Shown in pieces: positions 46,760 to 57,936 of a stretch of 64,000 nucleotides of DNA. The notes under the pieces are model-generated. The model made no database searches, had not been told where the DNA came from, and saw only the letters and a list, made by a program, of their open reading frames with translations. The position numbers and the translations under genes are program-made. Source of the stretch: Bemisia tabaci (lineage: Eukaryota > Arthropoda > Insecta > Hemiptera > Aleyrodidae); contig NC_092800.1 of NCBI RefSeq assembly GCF_918797505.1, forward strand, positions 42,338,369-42,402,368. The letters run 5' to 3'. The number at the start of each line of letters is the position of its first letter. Position 1 is the first letter of the stretch.

Positions 46760-46983
46760 ATGTCTTGGTCAAAAAGTATTTTCAGTATGGTACAACACGA
46801 ATTTTCTGGTGAACTTGTGGAAATTTTCCTCCCAATTTTTCACAGAATTTCATCCTCAATTCAATCAGCAGTTTCTGAAAATTTAAAAGAAAAATATTCA
46901 TGACGTTTCTTAAAAATTAACATTTTATCGGAGACAATTTGGCAACTCTTGAATGTTCATACGGCGCTCTTCCTTAGCACGGT
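46760..46983. mobile_element. MITE, GCCGTGCTAAGG family, copy G (left end lost)
   Basis: GACAATTTGGCAACTCTTGA and TACGGCGCTCTTCCTTAGCA at the right end. The left terminus is not found. Confidence 0.6.
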
Positions 46984-47134
46984 AGTATAGTACTTTGACC
47001 ATAATATTCAGTGCTCCCATTTCCCGGAACTAGTACCGAATTTCGGAACTTTTGAGATTTTCCCGAATTTTTCCTGGAACTTTTGAAGTTACCAACATTT
47101 TCCGGAACTTTTGAAAAAATCTAAAAAAAAGAAA

Positions 47135-47379
47135 TAAGGAAAAACGTCGTATGAACCTTCAGGCGTTGCCAGATTTTTTTTTGATAAAACACGGATTTCC
47201 TGGTGAACTTGTGAAAATTTGTTCGTCCAAATTATTCCGGAAATTTTCTTTGCGTTTTCACCGAACGTTCCTGAAACTTTCAAGGAAAAATTTGCATGAC
47301 TCTCTCCAAAAATCAAAGTTTTATCGAAGGAATTTTGACAACTCTACAATGTTCATACGGCGTTCTTCCTTAGCACGGC
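47135..47379. mobile_element. MITE, GCCGTGCTAAGG family, copy H
   Basis: TAAGGAAAAACGTCGTATGA at the left, CATACGGCGTTCTTCCTTAG with CACGGC at the right. About 245 bp. Confidence 0.7.
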
Positions 47380-48332
47380 AGTGCTGTGAAGCCGATAAAA
47401 AAGCCGTTACCTTAATCTTGGTATGAAATTTCAAATATTTTTTTACGCAAACTGATTGCGGTATAGGCGCGGGTCGTAAGGCAGTAAGTTGGAATGTTTT
47501 AGCCAACGTGCTTTAAAATCAGCATCAAGCTGAAAGTCTCATTACTGTACAGTGTTGCACCAAACAGAGTATCTCTTAGAGGGCAAATTGTGGTCATGTG
47601 AGCTTTTTCCCTCTGTATTGAGATTCTCAGCTTTATGCTGATTTTTAACCCACGTTGGCTAAATAATTCCAACATACTATTTTTATTTCTCATTTGAACT
47701 TAAATTTCTCGGCATATGTGAAATAACCGGTAAAATTCTAAAACCACTCAAAACGACCGAAGAATATATCATTGTCCGCACGATCTTCAACATCGACCCT
47801 GAGAAACCAGCCTTCCGTCTCTCGTCTTCACATCATCATTAGAGGAAAGAAATTCATTATTTCCGTCGAAATGCAAAACTGTCCTTCTGTCGTTATCTTA
47901 TCGTTGGAACTAACCATGCAATCCATTGCAATTTTGCAATCTTTCCTCGTGGTGCTTGCATGGAAAACGCGTTAACCGTCCCAGGAAGTTGTTCGATTGG
48001 TTCTCCTTCTTGTGGAAGAAAAAATTATTTTCTTTATTTCATACACTACATTCAAATTCATAAAATTTTTGAGCTAAAAAATGCAATAGTTTCTGTCAAT
48101 ATCCGTAATTCAAATCTTGCGAAGCTACAACTTTGAGTATTTCTAGGATTTACAAAGATTGTGAACTTTTTTTCTGTTTTCAGCACTTTTTTTTTAGCAA
48201 ACTTTGGATTCGTAATTCAAGAAAAAAAACCCAGGTAGAGTCTGAAATATTGTTTTTTCTATTAAGATTCGTAGTTAAGGACGTACTATAAATATTGTTT
48301 TATCATATCGTATACTTATCACACATTTTGAA

Positions 48333-48496
48333 CAGTGGCGTGGCATGTTTTGCGATGTATCGATTGATCTGCAATTTAAACCTATGGAAATGAATCGATA
48401 AATGGGGTGTTCGCAGCGAACACCTTCATAATCGATTCTTTACCATAACTTCAAAAGGGGAAATATCGATAATCGATCATTCACGCCTTGCCACTG
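48333..48496. mobile_element. CAGTGGCGTGGC hAT MITE, copy 1, 164 bp
   Basis: CAGTGGCGTGGCATGTTTTG at the left, GCCTTGCCACTG at the right, and the central palindrome GGTGTTCGCAGCGAACACC. Same family as 60717-60881 and 62713-62876, but the target duplication is not preserved. Confidence 0.8.
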
Positions 48497-48499
48497 CAT

Positions 48500-49980
48500 A
48501 AAATGTTCCGATCAACTAATAAGTTGGTGATCATACTGCATGTTTAGCAGAACGCTTTCTTTAAATGCTTTCTTTTTTATTTTCTTTGAACCTTTCTTTA
48601 AAATATGTTATTAAAATTTGAAAGTGTGAATAATACATCCAGGTATGGTTGCGAAAGTCTGCAGTAACCACTCAATTTTATATGTTTTTCCCAATCAAGA
48701 GTTCTTTGGTAACTTACTTTGCGGATCTAACAATACACATGATGATCAAAGTTCTTCGGTATAAAAGTGGGATTTATTTCATGGTGAAAATATGTAGAGA
48801 GATATTTATGTAATTGTAGTGTTTCAAACGTTTCACTCGTGGATTATTTTTTCATAAAATATTAACAGATTTTTTCGCTGAGCATTTTTTAGTGAAAAGA
48901 ACACTTAAAAAAACCACATAAGATTATGTAATTAAATATATTAAAATTCAATGCAAAAATTGGCAACTTTACTGACAGGGATAGTGTTTTTCTCAGTCTC
49001 TCTTCAGTCTTCAGTCTCTTCTCAGAAATGAATTTTATATCTTTTATTCTGATTTTTTTTATTCCCTCTAACATTTCTGTTTTGCGTTCAAGTCTTTCGG
49101 TGTATTTCAGAGTAGTCGTCACCTCAAGTCACTTTTATAAAAATATTGATCTGCTAAATTAAATGTAGCTCACAAGACCCTTCCATATATGAAGTCAGGC
49201 TTTCTGCCTCGATTTTTTGACCATCCTTCTCCCCTCAGGTGACTCATGCGAGCTGTATATTTGAGGCGCTGCCTTTTGAATCCTCCTTTAAAAATTACGT
49301 TAAAAATCCTCGCCGATTTGAATCGAAATTTTCCTAAAAGTGGAAGATTTGCGCCATTTTACGCTGAAAATATGTTCAGCTGTACCACACTCTCCCCTCT
49401 CCATCCCTAGGTAGTGTCGAGCACCCTCTTGACCCTTCCCCTCCCTCCAGAACCTTGACCAGTACCAGCAATGGACGGCCACATGCAGTTTCAGAATTAG
49501 TTCAGTTTTTCTGACGGATGGATTACGGAAAGACGCCTGTCGAGGTGGTTTTTCATCGAAGTGGCATGCCATAAAAATCGATCCTATCGAACATTGACAT
49601 ATCGGTTATATTGATCGTATCAACATTCGTCATATCGTTTACATTTGTTTAATAACTCTATTGGGTTTATTTATTTTATATTCTCTAGTAGACTGTATTG
49701 TGGCTGTTGTAATAAAGATTATTATTGGTGGAACTAATTTTTCTGTGACAGATAGGTAAATCACGTCTTCGGCACTTTTTCGCCTCATTACTGTTATCCT
49801 CGGACTTCTCCTTCTCTTTTTCATTTAACTTTTTATCCATTTTCCCCCTTCGTCTTCTTTTCTCCCTTTCTCTTTTTTAAACTTATATTACCAATATACC
49901 AAGTTGATCGTGATGATGCCATCTTTAGATTAGCGGTTTCGGGCCATATTAGTATCAACATATCATGGCATCAATATGCT
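48500..49980. other. Intergenic, nothing recognised
   Basis: About 1.5 kb of AT-rich DNA. Small ORFs at 48889, 49300 and 49639 lack coding features. Confidence 0.45.
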
Positions 49981-50223
49981 GCCGGGCTAAGGAAGAACGC
50001 CGTATGCGCCTTAAGACGCTGCCATATTTCCTCCAATAAACTACGAGTTTATTGGACAAATTGTGAATATTTCTCTCCAAAATTTTCGGACAATTTTGTT
50101 GGCAATTTAATCTAGAATATCTGAAAGTTTCAAGGAAAGATATTCAAGAATATCCTTGAAAACGCATGATTTATATGGGAAACTTGGCAACATTTGAATA
50201 TTCATACGGCACTCTTCCTTAAG
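49981..50223. mobile_element. MITE, GCCGTGCTAAGG family, copy I
   Basis: GCCGGGCTAAGGAAGAACGC with CATACGGCACTCTTCCTTAA at the right. The inner GCTGCCATATTTCCT pairs with GGAAACTTGGCAAC. Confidence 0.7.
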
Positions 50224-50639
50224 ATCTCGATACACGATCAAAGTCCCGAACCAATTACCATCAAAGTGTCGGGAGTTACCAGTCTTAAAATCATTAATTT
50301 GCTTAGTTTTTCAATGAAAACTTGGCAGAAATGTTTCCTGTGGCAGGAAATAATGAATGGTGGTACTCCATTCTGATCAAAATTTGACGGTCCGTCCAAT
50401 TTTGATCAAAGAGGACTGTTGCAAGGCGACCATGAGTCATCTAAAGGTCTACTTTGATCAGAATCGGTTCGGAATTTGATTGTGTGTGCAGACCTACAGC
50501 ACGGCAGTATGGTACCGACAAGATAACATGATACAAAAATGGCACGTGCATGGTACCAACATTATTCCATGTTGTTTTCATGCATGTTTCACCCACCAAC
50601 ATGCTCATTCTCATCTGGGTATTTTTTAAATGTTGCCGT

Positions 50640-51045
50640 TTTCTGCACTGATAAAAATTCTCGGCGTTTTTACCAAGGTCCGTTGGTAACTTTACCATCT
50701 CACTTTTTTTTACCAATTATTGGTAATTTTACCAAGACAGACTGGTAAGCTTAACTAAAAACCGGTATTTTTACTGTTTTTTCAGGTAAGAATACCACTT
50801 TTATTGGTAATCAATTCCCGGTAACTTTGCCATTTATCTCGGTAATTCTACCACAGTCGATAAAAAATATCGGCGTTTTTACCAAGGTCCATTAAAATTA
50901 CCGAGAAAGTTCAATAATTTTACCGAGATTTCTCGGTAAAATTACCAATTCCATAAATGGTAATTTTACCGAGAAAAAACTGGGATCAAATAGAACCCTG
51001 ATTCTGTAATTTTACCCTTTTCTTGGTAAATACACCGAAATTTTT
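50640..51045. repeat. TTACCGAGAAA-rich repeat just upstream of the CRAL-TRIO gene
   Basis: Many small forward and inverse copies of GGTAATTTTACCGAGAAA and GGCGTTTTTACCAAGGTCC (the latter twice, near 50663 and 50872). It abuts the acceptor TTTTTTTTTCAG that opens the exon holding the start codon, so part of it is intronic. Probably a mobile element with internal subrepeats; ends not resolved. Confidence 0.6.
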
Positions 51046-51086
51046 TTTTCAGTGTGTGTGTCGAGAAGTCTCCGAGCCAGTGAAGG

Positions 51087-54000
51087 ATGTCCGACTCCGA
51101 GAACCCGGAGCCCGCTCGGGTGGCGGAAATGGTGGAAAGCATCCGGGAGTGGCTCTTCAAGCAACCGCACTTGCCCCACATCGAGGACCGGGAAGTGCTG
51201 AAGAAGTTCCTGGTCAACTGCAAGTTCCGGCTCCAGCAAACCAAGTCCAAGATGGAGAACTACTACTCGGCCAGGACGGGGTTCCCGGCTGTGTTCCAGG
51301 AGAGGGACCCGTGCGCCCCGGAAATGAGGCTCGCCGCCAGGGCCACGCCCTTCTTCCCGCTCCCGAGGAGCACGCCAAAGGGACGCAAAGTCGTCATCTG
51401 CAAGTTGGACTGCGACCCGGACGAGTTCATCCCTTCGGACTACATGAAACGCATGTTCATGGTAATGTAGTACATAGTGGTTATGATCTTAGGAAACGGT
51501 GTCCCCCAGGGGTCTAATTCTCCTCCTCTCCCTTCAGAAAAATTGACCTATGATGTTGCTGATAAACACACTTGACCCCCGCCCTGGTAAAAATTGGCAG
51601 TAGAATCTGTGTTCCAAAATACCATAGACCTAAAGCCGGCTGTAAGATTTCCAACAGCTTCTGTAGCCGGCTGTATAATTTCTTACGGCCTTTTATAGCC
51701 GATGGCGATTAAGCAACAGCCAGACGATAAAGTTTATGCTGAACGTTATTAAATACGGATACTAGGACTTAGTAAGTTTTTGGACTACCGCTCTCTTTTT
51801 GTGCCATAGTATCTTGATTTATTTTGCGAGGAAAGCTCCGTACTTTTGAAGGATGCCTGTCATTCTTAATATGTTGGAGCGCCTTCAATTTCTTTGATAC
51901 TGTGCAATACCTCTGGTGTGAAATAGTTGCTTCAGACGCCGTGGCACGCTGAGGCGCGGCGGGCGGGCAGAGAACACGAAACGCGCATTGGCGCCTACAA
52001 ACCTAACAGGGATACTTCACGCATTGCGCAATGCGTGAAGTATCCCTGTTAGGTTTGTAGGCGCCAGTGCGTCGCCGCTCCGCTTTGTGTTAGGATCTAA
52101 TATTTAATCTCGCGGAGTCAGCGTTTTTCAACTCATGATTTTGAAATGTTTGCACACTCTGTATGGATTATTCTAATTTTTATTGATGAAAAAATAAATA
52201 TGTTTTAAGGGAAAATATAATGTGTGTTTTGTAAATATTAAGGTAGTTCCTTATTAAACTTAATTATTTCCAAAGCACACGAATTTCTACACAATGTCTT
52301 ATAGCCTTTTATAGCCAATGGCGATAAAGTGTAAAGCCCGGCGATAGGAACTATAGCCCGACTGTATACTTTTTTATAGCTTCGTATAGCCCGGCTATAT
52401 GATTTGCTCCGCTTTCTACAGCCAGCTGTATGATTTTCAATAGCCTTCTTTAGTCGGCTATAAGAACTCCTATGGTATTTTGAAACGCAGCTCTTATCGC
52501 CAATTTTTACCAGGGCGATCATCCGGAATAATTGCGACAGTTTGGAGACAAAGTTTCCAATAAATAATTTGCCAATCGGATTTCTTTTTGAGACATTCGG
52601 AGTTCCTGTTTTCATATAATTCTTGTTACGATAGTAAGAATCCCACTGAAAAAATTGGAATTCTAGTTGTCTGAAATAAAAACCCGATTAGGAAATTATT
52701 GATATAATGCTCCTATAACCATCCTGGAAAATTCTTTTCCGTGCAGACCTATATCTGGATAGCGAAAAATTCGAAACTTGGGAGTAGAATTCATTTCAGA
52801 AACCAAAACATTTCCGCTTCAATCCCCTCCCTCCAACCTTTTATTGGGCCTCAATAAAAAGGACCTTATGAAAAGGTACTTTACCTTTTATTGAACTACG
52901 CCCTCTTGCACTTCCCATCCAGGTGTTCGACGTGATGTTCTGCGAAGAGGCCTCCGCCCGGCTGGACTACGAGGTGGTGGTCGACTTCCGCGGGTTCTCC
53001 TTTCGGCACTTCCTCAAACTGACGACCGTGGCGAGGACGTTCATGAGCCTCGTCGAGAACGTCATGCCGGCCACGCTCAAAGGCGTCCACTACGTCCACG
53101 TCCCGCCGTTCATCGACAAGGTGGCCGAGTTCTTCAAGATGCTCGTCAAACCCAAACTCCGCGAGCGCTTCCTCATCCACAAGGACCTCGAGGCCTTTTA
53201 CAAGGTCATCGGTGACCAGGATATCCTCCCCAGTGACCTCGGCGGGAAGGAGGCCTCCATCGACGAGCTATGTGGTGAGATATTTACGGAATCCTACCAA
53301 GGGCCTATTAAAAAAAAAGGGGGCGGGGATCTGTGGGCCAATTATGGAAATGGAGATGTTACATGTGTGAGGGATTTGCGATTTGACCATTGATTCTTAT
53401 GTAAAAGTTCGCGAGAAACACGATCGTCCCACTGGTTTTCTCTGAAATCAGCTCCCAAGCTTAAAAAAAGCTCTCAAAGTGAGACCAAAATGGAGGGGAT
53501 ATCCCACCCTACCCCGAGAGTCCACCTCTACATCAAAACAAACTCTCCATGCAAAGATAGGGAGCAAATACATTAGCAGGGTTGCCGTGTTTTCAGTTGG
53601 CAAAAAAAAATTTGGCAGAAAAAATTTCAGTTGGCAAATAAAGTGGCAACCTTGCTAATGTATTTGCTCCCTATCTTTGCATGGAGAGTTTGTTTTGATG
53701 TAGAGGTGGACTCTCAGGGTAGGGTGGGATATCCCCTCCATTTTGGTCTCACTTTGAGAGCTTTTTTTAAGCTCGGGAGCTGATTTCAGAGAAAACCAGT
53801 GGGACGATCGTGTTTCTCGCGAACTTTTACATAATAATCAATGGTCAAATCGCAAATCCCATGAAATTTATAGGAAAAGCGATATAGACAAAGAAGACAA
53901 AAGAGTTATGGATGAAATATCCTATGAAAGGAAGCGGGTGGTTGCAATGGATAAAGTAGGTAGGTAATAGACTATAACGAACAGCCGGTAATCCAGAATT

Positions 54001-55403
54001 GCGCGAAATGCCTTTATAAATTATAAAGGCCTTATTAAAATATTGAAGGATCGTGCGAAAAAGGCACAAGGATTGCGCGAATTTTAAAATGAAGTTAATT
54101 TAAGGTAGAAGTTTGGCAAAGCAGGAAACACTTGGAAAATAAACGCATTATTATGTTACGCTAGTTCAAGTTAGTTTGTTGACAAATCATCGATGTCTTA
54201 CTCTCTGATGACAAATGAAGTGTCATGATTGAATATTGGTCGAGGGTATAAAGAACTTACCTAACTTTTCTCGGAAAAAAAAAAAAAAAATTATTATGGA
54301 GAAACGAGGCAACGTTGAAATGCTAATGCGGCGCGGCGTCAAAATACAACATGGGCCTTTTAAGTTCTATCATTCGATGCCGCGATTATTGTAACGGCAG
54401 TTCGAATATCGCGCCGAACAGTACAGCCGGCAGTAAACTATATCAGCGCCTGCAAGACTGTAGGAATACCTCACGCATTGCGCCAAACTGTGCGGTCGGC
54501 GCACAGCCCATACCAGCGCCTACAAGACTGCATGAATACTTCTCGCATTGCGCCAAACGCAGTGCAGTCGGTCTGTTGGCCTGAAATGCATATTAGCGCC
54601 TACAAGAATGTATAGGAATGCTGTTGGACTGTGAGTCATCATTTTTGACTTTCTGCTCAAGTTTTTACCATAATTAAAGGGGAAATATGTATCCTCATTG
54701 TAACAATTCAGAAACTCAGATGATATTTAATTTTGTTTTGGTTACATTAAAAGAAAATATAACGAACGGAAACATCGCGTCGAAATTTTCGATACCACCA
54801 ACCACCATGGTTGCCAGATTAACGCTTGAACGCCAGATTAGCGAATATTCGCGCAATCATGTGAGTGTTCAGTACCAGAGAAATTCGCGCAATCCTATGC
54901 ATATCCAAAAAGGTAAAAGAGGGGGCATTCGCGCAATTCTATCGCAGCCCCAACGGTCACCCACGAGACACCCTTTGGTTAGTCCATAATTTTCTCCCTT
55001 AGTTTATAAGAACCACCAAACCACCTATTTCAATCAATAAGATCGCTCTATACTCCAGTAAAATTCCGTAAAATACTCCATAATATAAAATTTAATATTT
55101 TTAAATAAATATATTTTTAAATACTTCTTTTAATTATTTTTTGAAAAAAAATATGGTTCTACACTTTTTTATTATTCTTAATTTTTTAAAAATATTTTTA
55201 AATTTTTGGAAAATTAATTGATTTTTCGGTTGATTGTTTTAATTTGTTTTCCAGACGCATACCAGAGGAAAATCGAGTCGTACAAAAAATGGTTCGAGGA
55301 AGAAGAAAATATCCGATCAAATGAGGATCTACGACCTCCGTCTTCAACTAACTCCTGGCTCATGGGGACAGAGGGTTCTTTCAAACGATTAACTGTCGAT
55401 TAA
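51087..55403 (+). CDS. CRAL-TRIO domain lipid-transfer protein (alpha-tocopherol-transfer-protein-like)
   Basis: Three exons: 51087-51461, 52923-53274 and 55255-55403, total 876 bp, 291 residues, phases consistent. The start ATG (MSDSENPEPARVAEM) lies 34 bp past an acceptor, so an upstream non-coding exon exists. Residues about 10-60 form the CRAL-TRIO N-terminal helix domain (REWLFKQPHLPHIEDREVL, FLVNCKFRLQQTKSKMENYY). The lipid-binding CRAL-TRIO domain runs to about 240: YEVVVDFRGFSFRHFLKLTT, LKGVHYVHVPPFIDKV, FLIHKDLEAFYK and ILPSDLGGKEASIDEL, the last matching the family LPxxxGG signature. Known relatives bind small lipids (tocopherol, retinoid, phosphoinositide) and shuttle them between membranes. 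Insects have many such genes; the ligand here cannot be told. Exons 1 and 2 are unusually GC-rich and GC-ending in codons, while exon 3 is average. Introns hold the elements at 51581-52516 and 53371-53860. Confidence 0.92.
51581..52516. mobile_element. Non-autonomous element with GCCCTGGTAAAAATTGGC ends
   Basis: GCCCTGGTAAAAATTGGC plus AAAATACCATAG on the left pairs with the right end. Both arms are studded with AGCCGGCTRTA-like subrepeats. 936 bp, in intron 1 of the CRAL-TRIO gene. The 78-bp palindrome at 51989-52066 and flanking GC-rich DNA appear to be a second insertion within it. Confidence 0.8.
51989..52066. repeat. Perfect 78-bp palindrome without spacer
   Basis: Two 39-bp arms centred at 52027/52028 (ATTGCGCAAT at the centre; outer part GGCGCCTACAAACCTAACAG). 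The arm matches the unit CGCCTACAAGACTG...CACGCATTGCGCC of 24880-25030, 43898-44035 and 54445-54610, here joined head to head. Confidence 0.9.
53371..53860. repeat. Long hairpin, two 216-bp arms, in a CRAL-TRIO intron
   Basis: Left arm 53371-53586 (GGGATTTGCGATTTGACCAT) is the inverse of 53645-53860 with about four mismatches. The loop is 58 bp and contains two CAGTTGGCAAA repeats. No ORF and no clear target duplication. If the intron is transcribed the RNA would fold into a duplex of about 216 bp. Confidence 0.93.
54440..54612 (+). repeat. CGCCTACAAGAC...CACGCATTGCGCC units, tandem
   Basis: Units start at about 54446, 54517 and 54597, 70-80 bp apart (CAGCGCCTACAAGACTG, then CGCATTGCGCCAAAC). 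The same unit occurs in inverse at 24880-25030 and in direct orientation at 43898-44035. Confidence 0.75.
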
Positions 55404-55774
55404 ATTGAACACTCAGGGGAAAGAGCTTTCACTGAAATATTGAGCTCCTAATTATTTTTACAGAATGTGATAGAGCTGCAAAATCAAAGGTGTGCATCAA
55501 ACTGTGTTGTCAGGCTGGAGGGGGGTTTATGAGTCATGGATGAAATTTTTGGTCGGTGCGAGTTTCGGAAACTTAGTGTTTAAACTTTGTTTTTAAAGTA
55601 ACCACTGATATAGCATTTCAATGCTTAATGCGTATAAAAGGTCACTTTGAATCTTTGAGGAAAACCTTACATATTATGTTGAATGTAAAATTACAGTGAT
55701 GCTTGCAGTATTACTCGATTAATTTATGAATATTTATGCCCATTTGTAATATCTATGGTTGCCTTGAGTCACCG

Positions 55775-55780
55775 AATAAA
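55775..55780 (+). promoter_or_regulatory. AATAAA polyadenylation signal of the CRAL-TRIO gene
   Basis: First AATAAA after the stop at 55403, about 370 bp downstream, a plausible 3' UTR length. TTGTGTGT-like sequence follows. Confidence 0.55.
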
Positions 55781-55875
55781 CCTTCTAATTGTCACTCTTG
55801 TGTGTGAACTAATCTTTATCAAGTCTCATCGCTCACTTCAATCTCAGACTTTACTTCTAATCCCGCACCAATACT

Positions 55876-56129
55876 ACCGTACTAAGGAAAAACGCCGTTT
55901 GAACGTGCGAGAGTTGCCAAATTTCCTTCGATAAAATTTTTATTTTTGGGGAAAGTTATGAATATTTTTCCTTTAAATTTTCAGAATCTTTTGGTGGAAT
56001 TGCGAACAAAATTATCTGAAAAATTAGGAGGAAAATATTTATTCATAAATTTATCAGGAAATTCGCATTTTATCACAGGAGATTTGGCAACGTCTGAAGG
56101 CTCATACGGCGTTCATCCTTAGTTTGGCA
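55876..56129. mobile_element. MITE, GCCGTGCTAAGG family, copy J
   Basis: ACCGTACTAAGGAAAAACGC at the left, CATACGGCGTTCATCCTTAG at the right. The inner GAGAGTTGCCAAATTTCCTT pairs with GGAGATTTGGCAAC. Confidence 0.7.
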
Positions 56130-56873
56130 GAATTCAGGATACTGCTCAAGAAGCAACCGAGTTTTTGTTAATGTTTAAAGACAATCTCTAGGGCAAGGAC
56201 GGAGTCGCTGCAAAAAAGAGTGTCACTTTGCCTCTTTTTGGCCAATGGAGTATGACTGAAGTCAAAGAATCTAATAAACCAACCTTAACGTTTTTCAGCA
56301 TTTAGAGCATCACTTTCTTTTACGTGTGCAACGAATCCGATGTTTTATTCTGTAAAAGCTGAAATATATGAATTCTCGATTATTATATTAGCAAAATTTA
56401 ACGTGTGATTACAGAGCACAGCTAAATGAAAAGTCCTAGAACACGCATGCTGAGGAGTAATACCATGCAAAATATAGGATTGGTATATAAGTCCAAAATG
56501 ATTTGTGCTCTTAGATGTCTTCAAATTATATGCGGGATTCTCATTTTTCAACCAAATTATATGTGGGATTCTCCATTTTTGATTATTCAACGGAACTCTA
56601 CAGAAATTGCTCCACTAAACATTTTGTTTTCGTCGACTAATGTTTCGCTTTCTATTGACGGTTACGCATTGATAAAAATCGGAAAATGCGTTTTTCAGAT
56701 TACGATGATAAAAGTCTTCAATGTTTTTTAATGTTTTCAAGGATAACCAACCATTAGATCCTATTGAAATTCTCTGTATATTTTCATCGCTTTCTCTAAA
56801 TAAATCACAGCCAATTGCAATGAAACATTTCAAATAGTTTTCTTTGATTGAGATCGAGTCGGACGTTTTTTAA
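56130..56873. other. Intergenic, nothing recognised
   Basis: AT-rich. Opposed ORFs (56345-56590, 56426-56731) arise by chance in low-stop DNA and show no family features. Confidence 0.45.
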
Positions 56874-57281
56874 GGTGATTCGACGGTTGCTATTTTTTGC
56901 CAGAGCGATGAAAGATATATCGCATCAATTCGTTTCATAATTTAAAGGTACTTATCATTTTTTTTTGAATTTTGAGATCGCACTGCTGTTGTCATTATGA
57001 GACTAAAGAATTCTAAGGAGACCAAGAAAAATATAGCATTCGATACTAATATCGAAAGTGCAGTCGAATGAAAAAAAAAAACCTAACGCCTCTAAAAAAC
57101 CCACGCCTTTAATACATTGAATTCCTTTGTGAAATTAGATACATGAATTCTTTAGTCTCATGACAATAGAAGTGCGATTTCAAAATTCGAAACGAATGAC
57201 AAGTAGCTGAAATTATGGAACGAATTGATGCGATGTATCGCACGTTGCTCTGACACAAAAAATGACAACCGTCGAATCACC
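56874..57281. mobile_element. GGTGATTCG MITE family, copy 2, 408 bp
   Basis: GGTGATTCGACGGTTG and its inverse, the inner ATATATCGCATCAATTCG block, arms about 150 bp. Flanked on both sides by TTAA (56870-56873, 57282-57285). Confidence 0.85.
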
Positions 57282-57746
57282 TTAAGCGTTACAATTGAGG
57301 TTTTACTTTTTCGCCTTTAGCCATTGATAAGTGAAGAGTGGAAATTCAAAATCTGGAAAGTGTCATCCGGTATTGCTAAAATTGTGCATCTTGCTCCGTA
57401 GCGTAAAAGGACCTGAATACTTCCCTTCATTAAATTTTAGTGAAGAAATGTTCTATGAACTTTGAACTTATAGAAACTGGTGCTCAATCGTAGCAACACC
57501 TGGAGGCACTTGCCACGTTTTGAATTTATGCTCTCCCTATAAAAAAGATAAAAAAGCACTTGATGAAAAGATTCTCAGATTTTGATTTTACTTACTCACA
57601 GGAGGAATAGAGGAACATATTTTGACAAGCTCGTTTCCACACCACCTTAGGAAAGCCCGATCAGGTAGAGGATACGGTGCTGCTCCTGGAGGTAGAGCTT
57701 ACGGCGCGGTTTTTTTAACGTGGTGTCGCCAAGAGCCCTAATCCAC

Positions 57747-57850
57747 GGGGAAGGGAAGAAGAAAAGGGATAGGGAAGAGGAAAAGAGAGAGGAAAGAGGA
57801 AGAGGGAAAGGGGAAGAGGGAAAGGGGAAGAGGGAAAGGGGAAGAGGAAA
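57747..57850 (+). repeat. Homopurine tract, 104 bp with one interruption
   Basis: Only A and G from 57771 to 57850, and from 57747 to 57769 before a single T. Contains AGGGAAAGGGGAAG three times. Able in principle to form triplex DNA. Confidence 0.9.
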
Positions 57851-57905
57851 CAAAAAAATACACTCACCAACGCCGATGCATCTCCACCTGTCACTTCTCC
57901 ATGCC

Positions 57906-57911
<6 letters not shown>

Positions 57912-57936
<25 letters not shown>

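Noticed and set aside
51012..51250. Minus-strand ORFs overlapping the first CRAL-TRIO exon, and the plus frame at 51023-51517
   Set aside because: Shadows of a GC-ending coding exon; the recognised domain is in the frame starting at 51087.
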